DNA of 64,000 nucleotides from Lenzites betulinus (taxonomy: Eukaryota; Basidiomycota; Agaricomycetes; Polyporales; Polyporaceae): NCBI GenBank assembly GCA_022264855.1, contig JABYQU010000001.1:1674001-1738000 (forward strand), read 5' to 3'. The position numbers and the translations under genes were made by a program. Below, in pieces: positions 47,701 to 60,472 of the stretch. The notes beneath the pieces were generated by a model. The model made no database searches and was not told the DNA's origin. It saw only the letters and a list, made by a program, of their open reading frames with translations. Positions within the stretch are counted from its first letter, which is position 1; every line of letters begins with the position of its first letter.

Positions 47701-48338
47701 TCAATCGCGATCGTGGATTCAACATCTGGGCGAGCGCTGACATTCTGTCCATAGACGAACGGAGACTCAAAGGCGATGTTGATAGATTTTTCGTTTCCTA
47801 AAGGCGATGCCAAGAAGTCGGTGATGTCGTAGACGTATTGTTGGAACTGATTGTTGACCCATGCAACAGGATGGCCAGCGACGGTCTTGGAAGCTGTAAA
47901 TCAGCAGAGATAAATTTGGCCATCTTGAGATCACGCACAATAGTTGCTACGGTATCAAGCCCGTAGAATACGAGCAGAGTTCTGCTCCCATTATTGCCTT
48001 GCGCATGCTGGGATATGACAGAGCTCAAGTCCGCTTCGTAAACCCAGCTATCGGGCACAATCCAACGCTCGGTGAAATCTACAGATCATACAGTTAGACT
48101 GCGTCCTCGAAATACACTCGAACCATACAAGCTCACCATTGATGCCCAAGAGCGGTTCAGTGATAACGCCCGCCGCCTTCAGGTCGAGGTGGACCTGAGA
48201 AGGCTGCTGGGCGGGGACTTTGATCAAGCCCTCCGCGTTCTGCAACGTCCAGTTTAGCTCGGTGAGACTGAGGATCTCCGCTGCGGCCAGCATCGCCCCG
48301 GAGACCAGGACCAGCAACTTTGGTAGCATGGCCAGCAA
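44779..48338 (-). CDS. secreted beta-mannosidase (GH2)
   Basis: Releases mannose from non-reducing ends of manno-oligosaccharides, part of hemicellulose or N-glycan breakdown. Start at 48338, or the in-frame ATG at 48329; a signal peptide is followed by EILSLTELNWTLQNAEG. The jelly-roll N-terminal domain contains INIAFESPFVYGQN. IRKISSDFGWDWGPAFAPSG is a GH2 signature and LRVWGGGIYQPSDEL begins the catalytic barrel. The general acid/base Glu is in AGGNEIEPAI and the nucleophile is the Glu in RFVNEFGFHSMPSF. ALVWQLNDIWQGVSWSAIEH closes the active site. The C-terminal Ig-like domains follow. The many short introns include several joins that I did not fix exactly. The length fits the family, and no defect is seen. 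Confidence 0.9.
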
Positions 48339-48399
48339 ATTCAGTGAGATACGAGAAAAGACAGGACTGGTAGATGCTGTCTGCGACTTTTCCAGGGTG

Positions 48400-48410
48400 C
48401 TTTATATGCA
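48400..48410 (-). promoter_or_regulatory. possible TATA box of beta-mannosidase
   Basis: The minus strand reads GCATATAAAGC about 65 bases upstream of the start codon at 48338, a usual fungal TATA position. Confidence 0.4.
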
Positions 48411-51400
48411 GATGCAAACAAGCGGGATATCATATCCCTAGCCTCTGTACTTGTTTGCCGTGCTGCGTACATTGTACACATCCGGCCCGATTTCATAGCC
48501 GGATCACTCACTGCGTAAAGCAGAGAATGATCCGCGACCATTGCCCTCGAGTAATCTCAAATAATAGGAATAGCCCCACAGATACGTCGAATAGCTCGAG
48601 AATGACCAGAGTGTCGCTCAGAACAACGAGTTTGGGGTTATCCTGAATAGCCGCCTGCATTTCCCACCGGTAATCTGAGATTACCTTTGGCGCTACCTCA
48701 CGTATCCCAGCGTATCCCGTCCATGAACATTTCCTGGGTGTGCAACGGGGCGTGATCCTCTTATTTCTCTGAGTAACCTTGTTGCGCCAAGTGTCCTCTG
48801 GGGTTGCGTTCGTCAGGGAGTGCTTTCATCCGCCCACAAGGAGTTCACCAAGATGTATAAAGGCGCAGGCCATGTAGCGATCAAGTCCCAGTACGCGCCC
48901 ACTTCGCCCCCGATGTCCAGCCGCCCTCATCCCCTGATGGTATACAAGCAAACCAACCTGCTACGCCCACGCGTCCTTCTTGCGCCCTCTCCGCTTCCTC
49001 ATGAGCCCACCCGCAGGACTGCCAGTGTTCACCGCCGCGCTTCTCGAGGCCGACTCTCTGGCCCCAATGATTTAGGTGAATGATTGGATGCTTATATTGC
49101 TCATAGAAAAGCGACTCCCCGTCTGTTGTGTGAGTACAAAAAGTTCACGATTACCACTTATAGGGATCTAATTTGGGAGGGGGGGTTTGGCCGCTTTCCT
49201 GATGATGAAGCTGTACTTCGCGCTCAAACTGCGACCAGCCTGCTCCCTGTTGCTTTGTGGTCATTATGTCTGATTGTCTACGTGCTGTACCTGCTTTCCC
49301 AATTGTATATTGCTGCGAATGCGCTATTGCGTGGGCGGCAGTCCGTTCAGTAATATAAGCGCTAAAAACGCCACCAAGGCCAAGATTGCTGCTAAAGTAA
49401 ACCTACGTGGTGCTTAGCATTTCCCCAAGATGACCCGGCGGCTACATCGAATAGCCCACAGGTTCAACGCGGGACATTCTCCATTTCGCGCGGCATAGTC
49501 CGAGGGTTCACGCGAGATTCCAAAAGTATCCCCGAGGGATTTGCCAAGTGCTCCTCGCCGGTCACCCGGGGGCTACGCGACGTACTCACCCCGGGTTATT
49601 GGGTTGCGCAACGGGACGCATTTAGGAATGACCAGCGTGGAACATCTGGCATGACGCACGCTGGTTATTCCACGAGTAATTCATGATTTCCGCGGCAATA
49701 ACCGCTGATGACTTTTCTCCCGTTTACGCAGTGACTTATGTTGGCGATTTTGACAGCCTGAGCGAGTAGTGTATTTGATTCAACTACCAAACTTTCTCGA
49801 CTGAGTGACGCGCCGGTGAGTGGTACGAACACGCACAGCAGACGTGAATGCATACCTGGGCTTTCGAGAACTGTAGTATCCTTGTTCTATTGAGCCGCTT
49901 GCACGCCTTGATAGTAGAGAGCGACAAGAGCGAGCCATTGGTCGTCTGCGGGATTCGTGGGGCTGCCATCTTGTATATGATTTTGAGGAGCTGGCTGATC
50001 CGCTTCCGCGTCGGTTCTGGCGCAGCCATGCATACCGTACGGCACCGCTGTCATTCCCTGTACGCCGTGTCCACCGAGTTGGTCCGAGTTAGACATGTCG
50101 ATGACGTTGAGTTTGGCCGGTCGGTATCTCTAGATCTCAGCACTTATTGGTGCAGAAGGGGCTCAACTACTAGACGCAGACTCAAGGAAATGCAGATACG
50201 GCGGCGTCCTGCGTTTGTCGGTGGCGCTGTAGAGATGGACCTGTATAATAAATGGGTTATGTCAACACGTCGCGGCAGGCGACGATTCCCCTCAGTCAGT
50301 CAGTAATCATACTGCAGTAATGCGGCACAGCCATGATCGTTGAGCCAACATGAGCTCGAAATTGTGGTTCTTTTTCAACCTGATGGAGACAAAACACTTA
50401 ACGATACAGAGGTTCGAATGTGGGGGGATAGACTCGAGTGTAGTGCCTGTGCATGAATGTCGAGCAGCGAGCTCGTCAGGCCCGGGGTTCCGGTCAATGA
50501 CAGAGTCGGGATTTGATAAAGCTGAGAGTCGGAGTCGTATAGGCGCCCATGACATTCTTGTACTTACTACATCGACATCCTACTATAGCTAGCTCCTACT
50601 ACTACTAGCCGCGGCGTACCTCATCGGCCCAGAGGACCATACCCTACATGTTTGTCTGCACTCGTGTCGACGTTCCTCAGAGTCTCAGTCACGCACGCTG
50701 AAGCTTTCTGTCAGGTGATGGTACCACATCCCTGAGTAGCGCAGACTTATACTCGCACCACCCCTGGATTAATTCTCTGGAGTCTGCATACATCTGTCGA
50801 AGCTGCAGAGCGTCCTCGGGTGCGAGGCTGGCCAGACCCGCACCCGTGCGAGCTGTCGCACATCGAGGGTCTCAATCGCCGTTCAAGACGTTCGCTGCAG
50901 GGTGCATTATCAGCCAAGGTCATCGATACCCGTCCACCACGATGCGGATATCTCTATCACATCGAGGGGCTGAACTTTCGAGCCTAGAATAACCTACCGG
51001 GGGCTTCGTAGAGGCACTTCGGCTCTCGTGTGACCTCCCATCGATACCGTTACGTATGCCACGAATTCGTATGCGCAGACTGAGAATGCGTCGAGGTTCA
51101 CGCTGTTCACGCGGGGATTTTGGACAATATTCGTGTAATTCATGAGAGCGTTACCATTAAGAACAGACGGAACAGCGAGCCCGATACCTATACCCTCGCC
51201 GCCTCGCGGCGCACATCCAGTCCCAATCCTATCCGATCCAATCAGTCGGTACAAGTACATCCGCGTGCGCGCAAGCGCGATCCGTAAGAGTAAAACCAAA
51301 ACCAAAAACCCCCAGGGAAGGGGGAGGGGGGAGAAAGGGTGTCGTGCGAGAGTGCGTGAAGGGCAATAGGGGGGTCGTTATCCGTACGAGGTCATCAGGT

Positions 51401-51934
51401 ACGTGCATAGAGAGATCATCAATCCGTGGTGCGTCATGAATGAGTCGGAGGAAATGGGAAGAGGGCCTCGACTTGTCGTCCGCGTGGCCGGAGGCCGGGC
51501 GTCCGCAGCGGCAGCGCTGGCGGAACGCCGGCGGCGTCGACGGCCGCGGGGCAGATCAAGTCATCAAGAAAGCAAAGGGGGCGCAGCGGTTGGCGTCACG
51601 CGCACGGATGCGTTTTGGGAGTGGGCAATGCGGATGGACGTGGATGGACAGACGGGATGGAGGAGCGCGGAAGAAACTGGTGTGGGGAGGGCCGATGGCG
51701 TCGGTCGCTGTGGTCTGGGGCGTTAATGCGGTATGATGTAGTGATGCAGCAGGTGGTGGAACAACAACAGAGGAGAGCATGCAACGATAATGTAGCAACA
51801 GTCTATAGGTCCGGAGGCAGAGAAGGCATGGTGTCCAGCAAAACGGTCGGGCCAGCGAAGTCGAGCGGACAAGCAGTGGTGAGGACGTGGGATGAGCAGG
51901 GTCATCGACCACGACGTCGTCAAGTAGGCTCTGG
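48411..51934. other. gene-poor region
   Basis: 3.5 kb without a gene I can support. Open frames at 49084-49353 (with one hydrophobic stretch) and elsewhere lack family similarity. Short coding-like minus-strand stretches between 51200 and 50690 may be a decayed gene (see findings). Confidence 0.4.
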
Positions 51935-54410
51935 CTATGCCCTGTCGTGTGCGATAGGGCCTTTGCCGGCGGAGAGCCACTGGAACCACTTGCTCCTCGA
52001 CTTCGCATCCTCGTCGGACTCATATGGAATGCCAAGGCCCTCGATGTTCGCGAAGGAGACGTAGCCGTCCATGTTCTTGCAGTGAGCCGCGGCCTGGGAG
52101 ACGTCGAACGGCGGCGAAGGTGGCGGCGTGAGGGGGCTTACGCCACCCTTGCGCGGTGCGGGCGAGGATGCCTGCCTATGCGAGGACCTCGGCGCAGTGG
52201 GCGACATGTGGAGGTGGGCACGGGGCATCCGAGGCGACGAGGGCACGCTCTCCCGCGACTTAGGAGCTGAAGCCGCCTTCGAATCGTTCGACGACAGTGA
52301 CGTCAAGCTCGGCTGGCAGACGATCGACGCTGATCAGCATTGCTCAAGACGGTTATGAAGCGGTGAAGCTACTCACGTCGCTGCTCGCCCCAAAGAAGAA
52401 GTCGCCTTCCCCGCTCATGTTCCTGCTGCTCGCCATAGAGTTTCCGCTGCCACTGCTGAGCCCGTGGTCGGCGCCTCTGCGTTCGGTGCTGCGGTGTCTT
52501 GAGCCGCCGTTCGCCGTGTTCTTCAAAATGCCTTCCAGCTTGCTTCGCAGCACCACTTCGTGTGGCGTTAGTTGGCCGGCGGGCTGGCGGGACGAGGGCT
52601 CTGGCTGTTCGCCATCCAGGGAAGCGCGAGATGAAGGATGCGCAGCGGCAGAGGAAGCAGACTGTGAATGCGAATGTCTTCGCGGGACGGTAGGTGACGA
52701 TTGCGCGGCGCGTTGAAGCTGTGCGCGGGCAGGGGATGGTGATGCCGGTGTCCCATACGGGACGTTCTCTGCCTTCCGCGAGGTAGGAAGTCGTGCCGGA
52801 CGGCTTGCAGGGCTTCTCTGTGCTGAAGTGGAGCCGGCGTGGTTCACGTCCCAGAGCCACCCGCCGTCTTCCTCTTCCTGGCTGTCCTCATCGAGGGGCT
52901 CACCCTCGAAGTAGTCGCACGACGAGTCTGATTGTGCCGACGCCGAAGTGTTCCGTCGATGCCGGCGGCCATCACGAGCGGCGGCTGGAAGTCGGCAGGT
53001 AGCGAACATGTCGACGACCGAGGGGGGAATGTTCGACGTCGGCGGCGGAGGGGACAAAGTGAAAGACGCATGATGCCCTCTCCTCTCCTGTTCCTCAACG
53101 CGACGCAGAGTGTCTCGGAGGAGGCGTTCTGAATGGCTGGGTGGGCGTGTCATAGGGGGCCGTTGTGGGAGGGGGACAGAGGAGGTGAGAGGTGAGGAAG
53201 GACGCGAGGTGGGGGGTCTTGACCTAGAGCGGGTGCGGGCGGAGGATGCATGAGGCATTGGCCCTGCGGACATGATCGGGGAAGGGGTGTGTACTTGCAA
53301 CGACATGGCGAGGGTTGGGGGAGCACGGGGCAGTACGAGGCCACGCCTAAGGGTGAAGGTACGTGGAGGTACGAGTGGAGAGAACCTGTGTGTGCGAGGG
53401 AGATCGAACAGTGGTTAGTGCGTGATCGACAGTGTGGGGGATGAGGAGAGGGTAAGCACGGTGGAAAGGGGGCACACTGCGGTGAAGGGGGAATAAGAGG
53501 GAATGCGTTCCCGCAGGGGGCACGACAGGGTACAACAGAGGGGCGAGGGAGAATTCATAAATGAATTGCACCGCAGGCGAGTCGGTCCAGAATCCGGGCT
53601 AGCAGACGGACAGGAACAAGTGGATAGAGTTCACGTTGTAAACAAGGGCAAAGTTCGCCAATAGCGAAAAAGAGACTCGAACAGCTGGTCTGGATAGCCC
53701 AAGATAGGACAATTACAGAGAAGTGTGACTTACCGAGTACGTGGTTGCGAGCGCTGCCGTCCGTGTGAACGCGGCGAAGGGGAAGGCGTAGGCGGTTCAC
53801 GTTGGACCTGCGTGTGTTCAGAAGAGCGACACTCGCTTCGTAGCGTTGTGCGAGAGGTCGAGGGGGTGATGAACGGTTTGCGATGATATCCGCGCAGATG
53901 GGCGGGAGATGCCAAGCTTCGAGGAGTGGGGGGTGCGGCGAGGGAGGGTACGGAGGTCAGGGAGGAAGAAAGGGACGGGGCCCGATTTAAGGAGTCCGCA
54001 GGCCACACGAGCGGTGACACTCGGGTCGTGCGCTCATAGGGTGCGTGTCGAGATTGATGGGTCTGGAATCCATCTGTAGGCCGCCTTGAGTCGCTCACGC
54101 GGAACACCGGAGAGACCTCGTTGTGAGAGGCGTTTACGCTTGTCCGCCTTTGGACGTTGCAGCCGGAGTGAGCTGCCTTGCCGCTTACAGGAGTTCGGGG
54201 TGGGAAAGCTGGCTGGGTCGACGAAGAGGGCAGGCGTTTCTGCGGTGTCGAATACTGGCCCCTGCTGACGCTAGCGGGGCGTGGGTAAGGCGAGCCGGGC
54301 TGTGTGTGCGTCTGGAGGCATGGGGTACGCGGACGAGGGTCGTGGCCATCATCGGTCCGGTATTGAGAGGCTGGGGGGCCGATGGAGGATAAGGAGGAGA
54401 AACTACTCAT
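51935..54410 (-). CDS. long disordered Ser/Pro/Arg-rich protein, unknown function
   Basis: The first ATG of the likely transcript is at 54410. Exon 1 runs to about 53732 and ends before GTAAGT. A phase-compatible acceptor at about 53375 joins it in frame to the exon carrying MSLQVHTPSP, and a further intron near 52380-52315 leads to the last exon. The product is almost entirely low complexity with poly-Ser, PPPSPP and acidic patches (DEDSQEEEDGG). One short conserved-looking segment ends the protein: FDVSQAAAHCKNMDGYVSF and SRSKWFQWLSAGK. The first intron (about 355 bases) is long for this genome, so a separate gene starting at 53306 is an alternative. I do not recognise a family. Confidence 0.6.
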
Positions 54411-57400
54411 TGCCTCGGTAGAATCGCGTGGCGCGCTGAGTTAGCGGAGATGCGCACGGCGGCCACGAGGTAGAGATGGGCGTGTGAGATTGGCTCTGCG
54501 ACGCGTAGGGCGCGCTCCTCGTCAGTGCTTGGGATGTCGGGGCGGTTGCGCGCGTCGTCGAGGTCGTCGTATGTCGTCCAGAATAATGGGGGGAAAAGGG
54601 AGAGCCCACGGGTGGGCGCCCCAGCTAATTAATATGCACCTATCAACGCCGTTTCCGTGCAAACCGCAGTGACGCGTCTAACAAGGTCGTCACGCAGACC
54701 CCGTTTCACCGCCCGCGCACAGACCGCGCCCAGGCACTGCTGTCACGTCACGCCTTGCCGCGCCAATCACAGCCGTTTTAATCTCGCTTTTCCGCGGGAA
54801 AGTCTACCCCACATCCTCAGCCGGCCCATGTCTGTCCCCACCCCACACTGACGTCTTGCGATGCGAGAGCGGGCGAGATGGACTTTGGCCATTGGCCGTT
54901 CTGCTGCAGGCTAGTGTTCGCAGCCAGCTCGTGTGCGTGCTGGCGACAGGCGATCCCACGGGCTTTGAAATTGGTGGCAGAAAGAATACGAGTCGGCGGG
55001 CCTCCCCGTGTCCGAGAACATGCTGTGGCAACGGAACGCGCCGTTGTCACGGTCCATCGGTCGTTGCCGAGTGCCCCCGTTGCGCTTAGCCACCGGTCGA
55101 GGACGGGCGACGCACACGATGGACGCCACCGGTCACAGCGGCGGCGTCCGGTCCAGACCGCCGCCGGCAGCGGGCACAGGTTTGTTAATGTCATGCAAAT
55201 TCAGTATCACTATGTCGGCTTACGTCGGCCTCCTGAGTTTCTACCGGCAACACGGCCTCTCGATTCCTCGTTCGTCTGTGACCATATCATAGACAACAGT
55301 TTCCTACAGTAGCTGCTTGATGCCCCCACAGTGTGCGAAGTGCGTCAGCGTCCCTGCGGTCTTTACGCTAAAGGGCGATTATCGTGCGTGGCTTTGGCTA
55401 CGGAAGGACCTCTACCCAACGGCCCCCCAATCGCACCTCGGCCTCACCAGCACTGACAGGCTTGCTCCGACGCGCACTTAATACTAGTGACATCTGAGCC
55501 CGGAGGTACATTCGCCACTGGCAACTCATCAGCAGTTCGTCGCACACTCCGCCCACTACGTTGCACGGTGAGATTGCTATACAATTATAACGTGACATAA
55601 TTGTCTGATTACGGTGCGCCCATCCCCTGTTCTCAGCTTCCCAGGAACGTAGACCGAGACCTAACGAAACGCGATCAGACGGCCTTCCGTCAAATGGACT
55701 TTTGTGTCGTCCGGATTCATCATAATGAATCATACATATGTAGGTCAAGGTCACTGCGCTGGAATTATGTATTTGTGTCAGCCGCTCCTCCCCGGCAGGA
55801 TGAACGTCTCAGGCAGCACGAGTAACATTTACAGATCTTATATGACACTCAAGTATATCAAACATTGCCAGAGACGACGCCCTGGGCACACATGAGTTCT
55901 CCGAAGGTCGACCGCCCGCGTACACATGCCACTCAAAGCTGTTACGGCATCCGCTCCCCGATGAAGACTTCTACCGCGGGATCCCCGCCGCGGCCTGCAG
56001 CAGGGTGTCCTTCCGGCCGGGCTTCTTGACTAGAGCTCGGCCTCCGCTGGGATCATGCAGCCAGCCTGGACTCGACCACCCAGGTGAGTTTCCACCCTAT
56101 TCTCATACCGTGGTGGACGCGGGACCCTGACTTCGCCACGAGACCAGCACAGTACCGCCATGAGGTTGACCGGAACCCTTCGCAGCACAGATATGCGACA
56201 CTTTTCTCGCCGTCGGAGCAGTGCTGTATTTCCCGTCAGCCAGCCTCCGTCGTCTGTTCCGCTTCACAAGTTATGGGGCACTCCGCGTAGGCCTGCTTCC
56301 TCCGTTTCGAGATGTCCCCGGGCAGAACGTCTCTACTGGTCCCGGGCCTCGAATACTCTTGGACATACGCAGCGAGGCACGTTCTGCATGGGAATAAGCA
56401 GAGTTCTGTCAATGTTCTGCGCTTGGTCGGCGTTCTGCTCCATGCTGCGCGCTGTATGCAAGCGGACGGCCTCTCGCGCTCGGCGGTTCGTGTGCACTGG
56501 GAGAGCCAGTCGCGTTCGACGGCGACCGTTCTGATCGGCATCTGGGCATGCTCGCCCTTGGTGTGGACCCGCGCGCGGGCCACTGAATGCAACGGGAATG
56601 GTCGGGCGACTGCAAGGGACCGCGGCCGCAACATTGTCCGGCGGGGACGTGATGCGATTCCGGAGCAGGGCGAGACGCCGGCTCGCGAGGCTTCGCAGAT
56701 GCCCTCTCCCGCGCGTTCCGAGTCCGACGACTTCCCCGAGGGGGAAAGAGCATATCGATGGAACGGCCGCTTGCGCAGGCGCAATTCCCTCTCACACACC
56801 TGGGCCGTGGCTCTGATCAGCCGGCATGGGGTGGCGAGATGCTGAGAACGCAGGCCAATGGGCTCCCCGGCAGGGATCTGGGGCGTGCTTCGCTGGGTTT
56901 GATCACCCGGCGCGTCCCATGTCGGCGATGTCTGGCGAGACGCACAGGCTGCGCTTTGGAAGGAGTAATCCGGCCTACGCAGGGAGTCACAGTGAGTAGT
57001 AAGCACTTAGTGCGCCATGCTGGACGCGTGTTCACTAGAGTTCTTGACGTGCGGTGCGGGGTATCCCGCGCGTTCGACTCCGCACTTCTCATGCACGAAA
57101 GGAAGCTGCTCGAGGCGGGGAACCAAGCTGGCATTGATTCCGCGCGCGCAGATGTGTCCGCGGCTAACGGTGGCCTGCACGGCGTCCTCGCAATTAGCCA
57201 CATTTCTAGAGCCAACGTGGCTCGTGTGCACTCTCGGTGGTGATTCTTGTCCGACGTCGAATACACGCGCATCGGCCTGTGACCCTGGTCAGCGGACGCT
57301 CTGATCCCGGTCGGCGGCGATTACTGAGAACGGCGTCGGAAATGTTGCTCTATTTCTATTTAGTTCTCGGCGTTTTGACACACGTGTAGGCGTACTAACC

Positions 57401-60400
57401 GTACGACAAGCTATAGCTCTCTTGTGCAAGTCAGTACTAGAACTGTCGGTGAGCGTTACCATCGTCGTCGGTTTCGACCTAGTGGCGGCATCGTCGTGCA
57501 CATTACGTCTCAACCGTCCAACTGCCTCGGGCTCAGTAAGGCAGCGCTATACCTCGCTCTCGGTGTGGCATAGCTCATCTGATTGTCACAGCGGGCACCA
57601 GCTGATCAACGCCAGCAGCCCAGCACAGGCGGTCCAGCAGCCTCGGGACGCTGGCCACCGACCGCAGGAGCCCTCTGACGTCTGCTGGGGCGGTCGACGA
57701 GCGATCATACGGTCGCTGCACATTGGACCCGCGTGTGTGATGGCTGGTCGTGGTCGCCCAAAAGCTCCCCCAGACTGCTCTAGACACGGACAGGGTGTCA
57801 CAACGCCTGTGCGACGGGTGTCGCGGCGCGCCCAGGGCCTGCGACGTCCGTCAAGTGATGCACGTCTCCGCGGTGCGTGGTCGCGGACTGGTCATCTGTG
57901 CTACCGTTGACTGCGGGGAGCCGAGCGTTCGAGTCGATCTGCGAGACCGGACGCCTCGAGGGTGTCGCTGCAGGTGAACCGGCGAGTCGATCTTCTACGA
58001 CCCCCTGGGGGATCTGCAGTTCATTTTCCATAACGGCGGTCATCGATAGGGTATGTTTCGCTCTTATAGAAGACTTAGCTGTGTCAGACGACCTTGCTAT
58101 CGTCGAGGACTACGGCTTCGTGAGGTTACTTGAAGCGACCGTTGCTCACTACTTCGGGTCGTTGGCTGGGATGACGTGGTGGAGATCAATATTTGCCATC
58201 ACCTCGACGTTTTGAGACAGTGTTCGTCTCCAGTCGGAGGCCGACGGCAGTACCAGTGGTCAGTGTTCACCTTCACAAGGTGTTCGCTTATCAGGAACTT
58301 GAAGGAGGACGCATCATCGCGGGTACGCAACGTAAAAGAATCTGCGACAAGGGCATCTTTGCGGCCGTCTGAGCACGAGATGCGACTTCCACAGAACGTC
58401 GACGGATGCATCGTGCCTCTTTGCGATCTTCGCAATGCAGCGAACAACGTCTTCTCAGCTGCGACGATGCTCGTTGTGGAGCCCTCGTTGCGTCAAACTA
58501 GCGAGAAGCCGTACCTGCTGCAGCGCACGCGACCGTGTTGCAGGTCCCTTCGAGACGTCGAAGCTTATTTTGTCCGTCATGAGTGCGCCACCTACACGCT
58601 CGCAGCTCAAGCATCGCTGAACTAGCGACCCGTATCGTTGCATGCCGCCGAATGCTCTATCACGAAGAACCAGACCGGCCGGCGGCACCACGTTTCTGGC
58701 CGACTCCACCGGGCGAGCCTCATTGCACCTGGTGATTGGTGAGTACGTCTCCCCGCGCGAGATCGACACACACTTGACACGAACAAGCTCTAAAAACAGC
58801 GGCGGGCAGTCGGCTGGTTGCTGCGAAGTGACGTATGCAGGCACCGGCGCGCGCCCTGCGCGTGCAGCATGCGAGCGCACCTTCGTGAAGTGTGGCCGAA
58901 TGCGCCGTCGGACACGGCAGAAGGCGCTGCGCTCAATGCCCGCTATCGGTGTTGGGTGTGGCCGATGGGAATCCACACACGCTCTGCTCGGTTTGTGTGC
59001 TCTTCTCCCTGGAGGTTTTGTTCTCCGGAAATGGCGCGGTAGACGGTGGGAGGGCCCGGGTGCGGTCGTATCCCGTGCACACCGCGGTGTTAGCTGCCAA
59101 GAGCAGACACTTGGATGTACTAGATGAATGTTAGCTTGTCCAGCGTCGCATGTTAAGTCATACGTACGCACTAGTCTGAGCTGCCATACGTGGATGATGC
59201 AGATCGTCGCCGTGCTCCAAGAATTTTACCTTTCCATCATGAGCTCCGCCGCGTTGGGTGAGCATGAACGGCCTTCGGTCCATCTTCCGACCACAGACAA
59301 CATTGCGGTGCGGTGGGAGGATAGGGCGAAACTTCGGTTGTCCTACGTAGAGCGTGTAATCAAGCGTTTACCTTTAGCCCGACTGCATCGTGCTGGAAGA
59401 CATTATAACACGTCGCTTTGGGGAGAGTAATGCATTGGGTTTGTGACCGTACCCGACGCACGCGCACAGATTCTTATCCTTCCCTCCCCGCGGGTAACAG
59501 CATGCAACGCTGTCCTAGCGTGGTCATTAGCAGGGGAAACCGCTGAGCTTACTCGCTATTAGGAGGTTTTCAGGTCTACCCCGCGTCTTCGATGATCGTC
59601 GCGTCCTCGTTCGGGTGTGGCCGTAGGAACGCGCAGGGGAGCAATGACCGCTCGCACCGGCACTCGTAGCGGTGGCCCCGAGCACAGTTTTCGGGAAGCC
59701 GCGGTGCTCGTGTTACCGCCGCATCTAGAGTGACGTCTGCAGCATCCCGACGCTCGATGCAGGCACAATGTACGTGATGGGTACGTGGATTTGTTCCATC
59801 AAGAGCCTGCGGGGTTCATCTACCGCCCATAGGGCGCGCACCCGGCTCCGATATCCTGAGGGAAGGGCGGAGGTATGGCCCGAGCTAAGGCGCAAATGGA
59901 TATCAGTCTCACGTACAGATCGCGTCAGGAACCGACCGAACGCACAGCGTCCTAGCCGCAGAGTTTTGGGGTAGCTTTGCACGTACCAAAGCCCTGGCTA
60001 TGTCCGGAGAAGGACAGGTCTGGGTCGCATAGTTGGACGATACGGTTCCGCGTTTGCGAAACCGGGCCGAAGGTAGACTGCGGGCGATACACGTCGTGTA
60101 TAGTTCCTTCAAGCTACGCACTGAACCTGTTTCGTGGGAAACGACCATTGTCTAGTGCGGGGAGAGTGTGAGTTACCCATCTACGTATACTGTATGAGTT
60201 CATAATACATTCAAAAAGCGCAGTAGAAGGAGACAACGTACATCCAAAGCCAGAGTCTCCGTCATGCAATTCGTGGTAGCACTCAATCGGAATTGCACCA
60301 GCGATCTGTGAAGTGCTTACGCTAGAGCCAATTGACATCATGGTTGGCAGGCAATGAGGAACAGCATTCCATGAAGGTGCAGTTTGGTATTTTGCACCAG

Positions 60401-60472
60401 CGAATATGGAGTGCCCACGGTGCAAACCCTGTTCTGAGGAAAATAATATAGTGGGAGAAGAGGGAGACATGC
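54411..60472. other. 6-kb gene-poor region
   Basis: No gene here is supported on either strand. The longest frames (56236-57006 -, 58455-59171 -, 56312-56845 +) have no family similarity, no splice pattern and Arg/Ser/Pro-rich translations expected by chance in GC-rich DNA. The first 200 bases contain the promoter and leader of the gene starting at 54410. Confidence 0.5.

Noticed and set aside
49084..49353. 89-residue plus-strand frame with a hydrophobic stretch
   Set aside because: No similarity, no codon bias different from the surroundings, no neighbouring exons.
54403..54609. Minus-strand frames upstream of 54410, one reading DDLDDARNRPDIPSTDEE
   Set aside because: It looks coding-like but has no ATG in reach and stops at the start codon of the next gene; treated as leader sequence.
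56236..57006. 256-residue minus-strand open frame with a long opposing frame
   Set aside because: Overlapping frames on both strands of similar composition; no domain recognisable.
58455..59171. 238-residue minus-strand open frame
   Set aside because: Arg/Pro-rich translation typical of chance frames in GC-rich DNA; no splice signals or family blocks.
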